In this document: positions 7,181-10,454 of the stretch, piece by piece
Numbering within the stretch: position 1 is the stretch's first letter
Layout of the letters: each line of letters opens with the position of its first letter
Source of the DNA: Candidatus Thorarchaeota archaeon
GTDB taxonomy: Archaea; Asgardarchaeota; Thorarchaeia; Thorarchaeales; Thorarchaeaceae
Length of the DNA: 10,454 nucleotides
Direction: 5' to 3'
Assembly: GCA_016840965.1 (NCBI GenBank)
Contig: JAEORI010000278.1
Coordinates: forward strand, 1 to 10,454
Made by a program: the position numbers and the translations under genes
Notes under the pieces: generated by a model
Seen by the model: only the letters and a program-made list of their open reading frames with translations
What the model was told of the DNA's origin: nothing
The model's database searches: none

Positions 7181-7186
7181 ACCCCT
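7181..7186 (-). promoter_or_regulatory. Ribosome binding site for the TTG start of the MFS gene
   Basis: AGGGGT on the minus strand lies 6 bases before TTG 7174. This supports the TTG as a true start, as no ATG or GTG alternative lies nearby in frame. Confidence 0.55.
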
Positions 7187-7210
7187 TGATAGCTTTGGCT
7201 CGGTAGTGCC

Positions 7211-7219
7211 TAATAATAT
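7211..7219 (-). promoter_or_regulatory. Possible TATA-like box before the MFS gene
   Basis: Read on the minus strand this is ATATTATTA, about 40 bases before the TTG start, so a transcript starting near 7190 would just include the AGGGGT site. It lies in the 94-base gap after the GH3 gene. The two genes could also be read through from the GH3 promoter, as no T run separates them. Confidence 0.3.
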
Positions 7220-7268
7220 CTGTTGTGTTCATTGGATGTGAATTTGATAGTTCGAACCAACGTAACAA

Positions 7269-9326
7269 CTAACCATATTCGAAATCTACTTCCCCAAGGA
7301 TTTCTCTTGAAGATTTTCCAATTAACAGCTTGAATTCTCCAGACTCAATTACCCAATCATGGTTGAGTGCATCATAAAACCCTAAATCTTGAGCCTTAAT
7401 TTCAATGGAATCTCTTTTTGTTTCACCCGGGTTCAGATGAATTTTTTCGAATCCTACTAGTTCCTGGAGTGGTCGATCTACAGATGCAGAGATATCCTTT
7501 GCATACACTTGGATGACTTCAGAGCCTGCACGATTACCTGTATTTGTCACATCCACCTCAACTACCAAGGTATCCTCTGGTTTTCCGATTGACTCTTTAT
7601 TGAGATGGATGGATTCAAACTGAAATTCTGTATAAGATTTACCAAACCCAAATGGAAATAGAGGTTCAATATTCTTGGCATCGAACCAACGATATCCAAC
7701 AAAAATACCCTCATCATAATACACCCGCTTCTGGTCATCACCTGGATAATTTCTTCGATTAGTGGTGCTGTGAGCTGGTGAATCCTCAAGCCGCTTTGGA
7801 AATGTCAATGGTAGTTTTCCAGAAGGATTCACATCTCCAAAAAGGACATTGGCTATTGCATTACCCGCCTCAATTCCTCCATACCAACACATTAAGACTG
7901 CATCGACATCATCAATCCATTCATCCATTGCAATTGGGCTACCAGCAATCCAACATACTATTGTTTGGTGATTTTCGCTTGCGACTTTCTTGATCTCACT
8001 TTCTTGCTTCTCATCAAGGCGTAAAGAATTCCTGTCCATAGATTCGGAGTCTCCTCCACGACCATGATTTAATCCAGCGAAAATTATCGCCAAATCTACT
8101 AATCTGCCATCTAGAACCAATTTGACATTTTCTTTGACTTTCTTTTTCAATCCTTCAAGAGGAGTTATTTCGTAGGGTGGAGAAACAGCAGATGACCCCC
8201 CACTCAATATCCTCCCAAACTTCTTACGCAGATTGGTTCCAAAAAGACCGATTTTTTTGAGATTGGCTATATCCAGAGGTAAGACACTCTCTTTATTCTT
8301 CAGAAGAACCATTCCTTCTTCCGCTGCACGACACACAAGATCTTGATGTTCTCTAGTATTGCGAGAACAATCTGGGAGTGATTCAGGACTATCGAAGAGT
8401 CCTGTAAGCATCATCACTCGAATGTTTCTTCGAACCCGGTCATTCAGTATCGTTTCAGTGAATTTACCAGCATGGTACGCCTTCTCTAGTGATTTTGTCT
8501 TGTACTTACTTGGCCAAGGCATCTCCAGAGTTAGTCCTGCATTGATACAGCCATCTGTGGTTTTGATTGGTCTTGATGCAAACCAGTCCGTCATAACGAG
8601 GCCATCGAATCCCCATCTATCCATTAGGGTTTCTTGAAGGAGATACCTATTCTCGCTAGCATATACACCATTGACCATGTTATAGGATGTCATTATTGCC
8701 CAAGGATTCGCTTCCTTCACTACTTCTCCAAATGCACGAAGATAGATTTCATGCAATGTGCGCTCATCAATTTCTGAGCTAGAACTCATTCGGTCTATCT
8801 CCTGATTATTTGCTGCATAATGCTTGAAACATGCTGCGACTCTCTGACTCTGTACTCCTTCAACAAATGGAATCGCTAGCTCTTTCGTTAGAAATGGGTC
8901 CTCACTAAAATACTCAAATGTTCTACCATTCAGTGGAGTCCGACAGATGTTCATGCCAGGCGCCAAGAGAACATGACGACCTACTGCTCTGACCTCTTCC
9001 CCCATCGCAGTTCCAATATGACGCATTAGCTCCTTGTTCCAAGAAGCCGATAGTGCAACTGGAGCTGGAAATCGCGTATTCTTTTTGAATCCGCTTGAAT
9101 GCATGGCTACTCCTAGAGGACCATCAGTCATTTTGAAGGAGGGAATGTTTAATCTCTTGATTGGTTTTGTTGTGTAAATTCTTAATCTTCCATGACTTGC
9201 AAGGAGCTCGAATTTCTCGTTCAAGGTCAATCTTGCTAGTAGATCTTCCACTCTTTTCTCAATCTTAGCTTTTTCATCAAGATATAATGGATTCTCGGCC
9301 ATTTCAAAATATTTCAAAACTGACAT
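7269..9326 (-). CDS. Glycoside hydrolase family 3 (beta-glucosidase/beta-xylosidase-like)
   Basis: This 685-residue retaining glycosidase should release the terminal beta-linked sugar from an oligosaccharide or glycoside. Three domains are seen in order: an N-terminal (beta/alpha)8 barrel (about 20-310), an alpha/beta sandwich (about 335-560) and a C-terminal fibronectin III-like domain (about 585-655). The catalytic nucleophile is D247 in VMTDW. The likely acid/base is E428 in GGDSESMDR, the position of the usual EGxDR motif, here with S in place of G. Substrate-binding KHYAANNQE is at 168-176 and MTDGPLG at 66-72. No signal peptide is present, so it acts in the cytosol on imported substrate, in line with the MFS gene downstream. 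ATG 9326 is taken as the start. It has no Shine-Dalgarno at normal spacing, and a second ATG lies eight codons on (9302). The exact sugar is not determined by these motifs. Confidence 0.95.
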   Translation of the reverse strand: MSVLKYFEMAENPLYLDEKAKIEKRVEDLLARLTLNEKFELLASHGRLRIYTTKPIKRLNIPSFKMTDGPLGVAMHSSGFKKNTRFPAPVALSASWNKELMRHIGTAMGEEVRAVGRHVLLAPGMNICRTPLNGRTFEYFSEDPFLTKELAIPFVEGVQSQRVAACFKHYAANNQEIDRMSSSSEIDERTLHEIYLRAFGEVVKEANPWAIMTSYNMVNGVYASENRYLLQETLMDRWGFDGLVMTDWFASRPIKTTDGCINAGLTLEMPWPSKYKTKSLEKAYHAGKFTETILNDRVRRNIRVMMLTGLFDSPESLPDCSRNTREHQDLVCRAAEEGMVLLKNKESVLPLDIANLKKIGLFGTNLRKKFGRILSGGSSAVSPPYEITPLEGLKKKVKENVKLVLDGRLVDLAIIFAGLNHGRGGDSESMDRNSLRLDEKQESEIKKVASENHQTIVCWIAGSPIAMDEWIDDVDAVLMCWYGGIEAGNAIANVLFGDVNPSGKLPLTFPKRLEDSPAHSTTNRRNYPGDDQKRVYYDEGIFVGYRWFDAKNIEPLFPFGFGKSYTEFQFESIHLNKESIGKPEDTLVVEVDVTNTGNRAGSEVIQVYAKDISASVDRPLQELVGFEKIHLNPGETKRDSIEIKAQDLGFYDALNHDWVIESGEFKLLIGKSSREILGEVDFEYG

Positions 9327-9499
9327 CCTTTATTGTCTTTCGAAATCATAAAGACTCTGAAAAACTACAAAGCTGCTTTGATTTTTTTAGATAGCATAAG
9401 GAAACTTTCAATCGAGGATGATAATCTGAGAGTATTTTTATGGTGCGCTGTATATTGTGAAAATCCCATTTGTCGCAATCCATACTGGGAGGTTGACCC
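9327..9499. other. Divergent intergenic region between GH3 and the exported-protein gene
   Basis: This 173-base region should hold the promoters of both flanking genes. Towards GH3, the minus-strand CTTTATGA at about 9345-9352 lies some 22 bases before ATG 9326 and could give a leaderless mRNA. Towards the exported protein, GTATTTTTATGG (9432-9443) and TGTATATTGTG (9449-9459) are both TATA-like; the second would give a leader of about 20 bases that includes the GGAGGT site. A small plus-strand hairpin, CAAAG-CTG-CTTTG (9368-9380), is followed by T7 at 9382-9388. No gene or tRNA is seen here. Confidence 0.45.
9487..9493 (+). promoter_or_regulatory. Strong ribosome binding site deciding the TTG start at 9500
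   Basis: GGGAGGT ends 6 bases before TTG 9500. An in-frame TGA at 9494-9496 rules out any start further upstream, so the TTG is the first usable codon and is ideally spaced. Confidence 0.75.
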
Positions 9500-10454
9500 T
9501 TGAAACGCAACGCAATCCTATTACTTATGATGCTCTTGTTAATAGTTTCATTTTCAAATGAAACAACAGCACCAACAAACATTGATGCTTTTGACTCTTC
9601 GAAATTCGTCTTATCTCAAACAGAGATCTCAATTTATGAGCTAATAACTCCTGAAGTTAACACTTCTTATACTCAAGATTTAGCTCGTTCCCTTTTTGGG
9701 TTAGCTGATGTATTACCTGAAGAGGTAGAGGGGAGATTCGTAGTAAACTCAGGAAACAGAACCTTCGAAGTCGACTCTCGAGATGGGTCACTATTCTATG
9801 CAAATTATGACAAACTCTGGAATATTGGATTGGGGAATGACCTACCCTCGCCAGGTACGAGTTATGAGATGGCAATGTCGTGGTTGGAGGATAATAATCT
9901 CCTTCCAGCTAATGCAGTCTTTATGGATGTTGGTTCAACAAATGTTTCGGCATTTAATTTAGATGATGGAAGATCGCGGTCAAAGATTCTTCAATATCAT
10001 GTGAATTATGAATTCATTATTGATGATATACCAGTAGCAGGTGAGGCTGCTCAAATTTCAGTAATTATTGGCGATGGTGTGAGTCTTGCTGATAGAGTCC
10101 TTGGAGTTGATTGGAAGTGGAGAGAACCAAAGCCAGATGCATATACGAAATTACCTCTCATTGAATACGAATCAATCCTCGATGCGAATGGAATAGATCC
10201 TCGCAATGTCGAGAACCATCGTTTGGTGTACACAGTTGATGATGATGAAGAGAACAATAAATTACTCTATCCAGTCTGGGAGATTGAAATTATTGAGGAT
10301 GACAGTGGCGAGATTCCTGGAATCCATGATATCAAATATATTGATGCAACTCTCTTCGACCCAATCGTTGAGATAACTACTCCATCACATGGCATATCCG
10401 TGATGCCTGGGACATCCATCACATTTGACTGCAGTGTATCATTCGGGACTCCAC
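9500..10454 (+). CDS. Exported or surface protein of unknown function, 3' end outside the window
   Basis: The frame is open from TTG 9500 to the window end: 318 codons with no stop. The first 24 residues form a typical signal peptide: KR, then a hydrophobic core ILLLMMLLLIVSF, and a likely cut after ETTA. The mature part is acidic and rich in D, E and N. Its region from about 165 to 262 (YHVNYEFIIDDIPVAG, VIIGDGVSLADRV, WREPKPDAY, LVYTVDD, LLYPVWEIEII) resembles the propeptide- or PepSY-like modules of secreted peptidases and YycH-type proteins, with the characteristic PVWEIE strand at 258-263. From about 290 an Ig-like or PKD-like domain seems to begin (VEITTPSHG, VMPGTSITF). This resemblance is by eye and not certain. 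No protease motif is visible in the part present. The protein is likely to be anchored or displayed at the cell surface, but the missing C-terminus is needed to tell. Confidence 0.8.
   Translation, partial: MKRNAILLLMMLLLIVSFSNETTAPTNIDAFDSSKFVLSQTEISIYELITPEVNTSYTQDLARSLFGLADVLPEEVEGRFVVNSGNRTFEVDSRDGSLFYANYDKLWNIGLGNDLPSPGTSYEMAMSWLEDNNLLPANAVFMDVGSTNVSAFNLDDGRSRSKILQYHVNYEFIIDDIPVAGEAAQISVIIGDGVSLADRVLGVDWKWREPKPDAYTKLPLIEYESILDANGIDPRNVENHRLVYTVDDDEENNKLLYPVWEIEIIEDDSGEIPGIHDIKYIDATLFDPIVEITTPSHGISVMPGTSITFDCSVSFGTP

Noticed and set aside
7240..7265. GTTCGAACC-like sequence resembling a tRNA T-loop
   Set aside because: The flanking bases do not form the 5-bp T stem on either strand, and no anticodon or acceptor stem can be drawn in the 94-base gap.

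Overview
The window looks like an ordinary stretch of AT-rich chromosome from a free-living prokaryote, most likely an archaeon. Several genes have a TATA-like box about 25 bases before the expected transcript start (ahead of cysS, the TPR gene, the acetyltransferase and the split-barrel gene). Some start codons have no ribosome binding site and fit leaderless transcripts, and one gene ends in a bare T7 run. Other genes have clear Shine-Dalgarno sites, two of them serving TTG starts. The protein set would suit an Asgard (Thorarchaeota-like) or a heterotrophic euryarchaeal genome, but nothing here fixes the lineage. I see no rRNA, tRNA, CRISPR array, insertion sequence or phage gene.

Layout. 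60-1454 (+) encodes a LarA-family nickel-pincer racemase/epimerase with its catalytic residues intact. It ends in a perfect 10-bp hairpin plus T6 run, and it converges on cysS (1524-2963, -), a complete cysteinyl-tRNA synthetase. cysS diverges from a TPR protein gene (3046-3774, +) across a short region with one TTTAAA box that could serve both strands. The TPR gene abuts, stop to stop, a small unrecognised gene (3775-4053, -). That gene diverges from a two-domain GNAT acetyltransferase (about 4159-5157, +), which is followed by an FMN-type split-barrel protein gene (5238-5711, +). The split-barrel gene overlaps by 4 bases the end of an MFS transporter gene (5708-7174, -). Upstream of the transporter on the same strand is a family 3 glycoside hydrolase without a signal peptide (7269-9326, -). 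Divergent from it, a gene for a secreted or surface protein starts at a TTG (9500, +) and runs off the end of the window.

How the genes may work together. The GH3 enzyme and the MFS transporter are the only plausible functional pair: uptake of a small glycoside and hydrolysis in the cytosol. LarA could feed a hydroxy-acid isomer to catabolism, but the genes for making its cofactor (larB, larC, larE) are not in the window. The other genes look like independent units with their own promoters. I did not find a new multi-gene system. The points most worth a second look are the orphan LarA, the TTG-started exported protein, the compact convergent gene ends and the 92-residue unknown protein.
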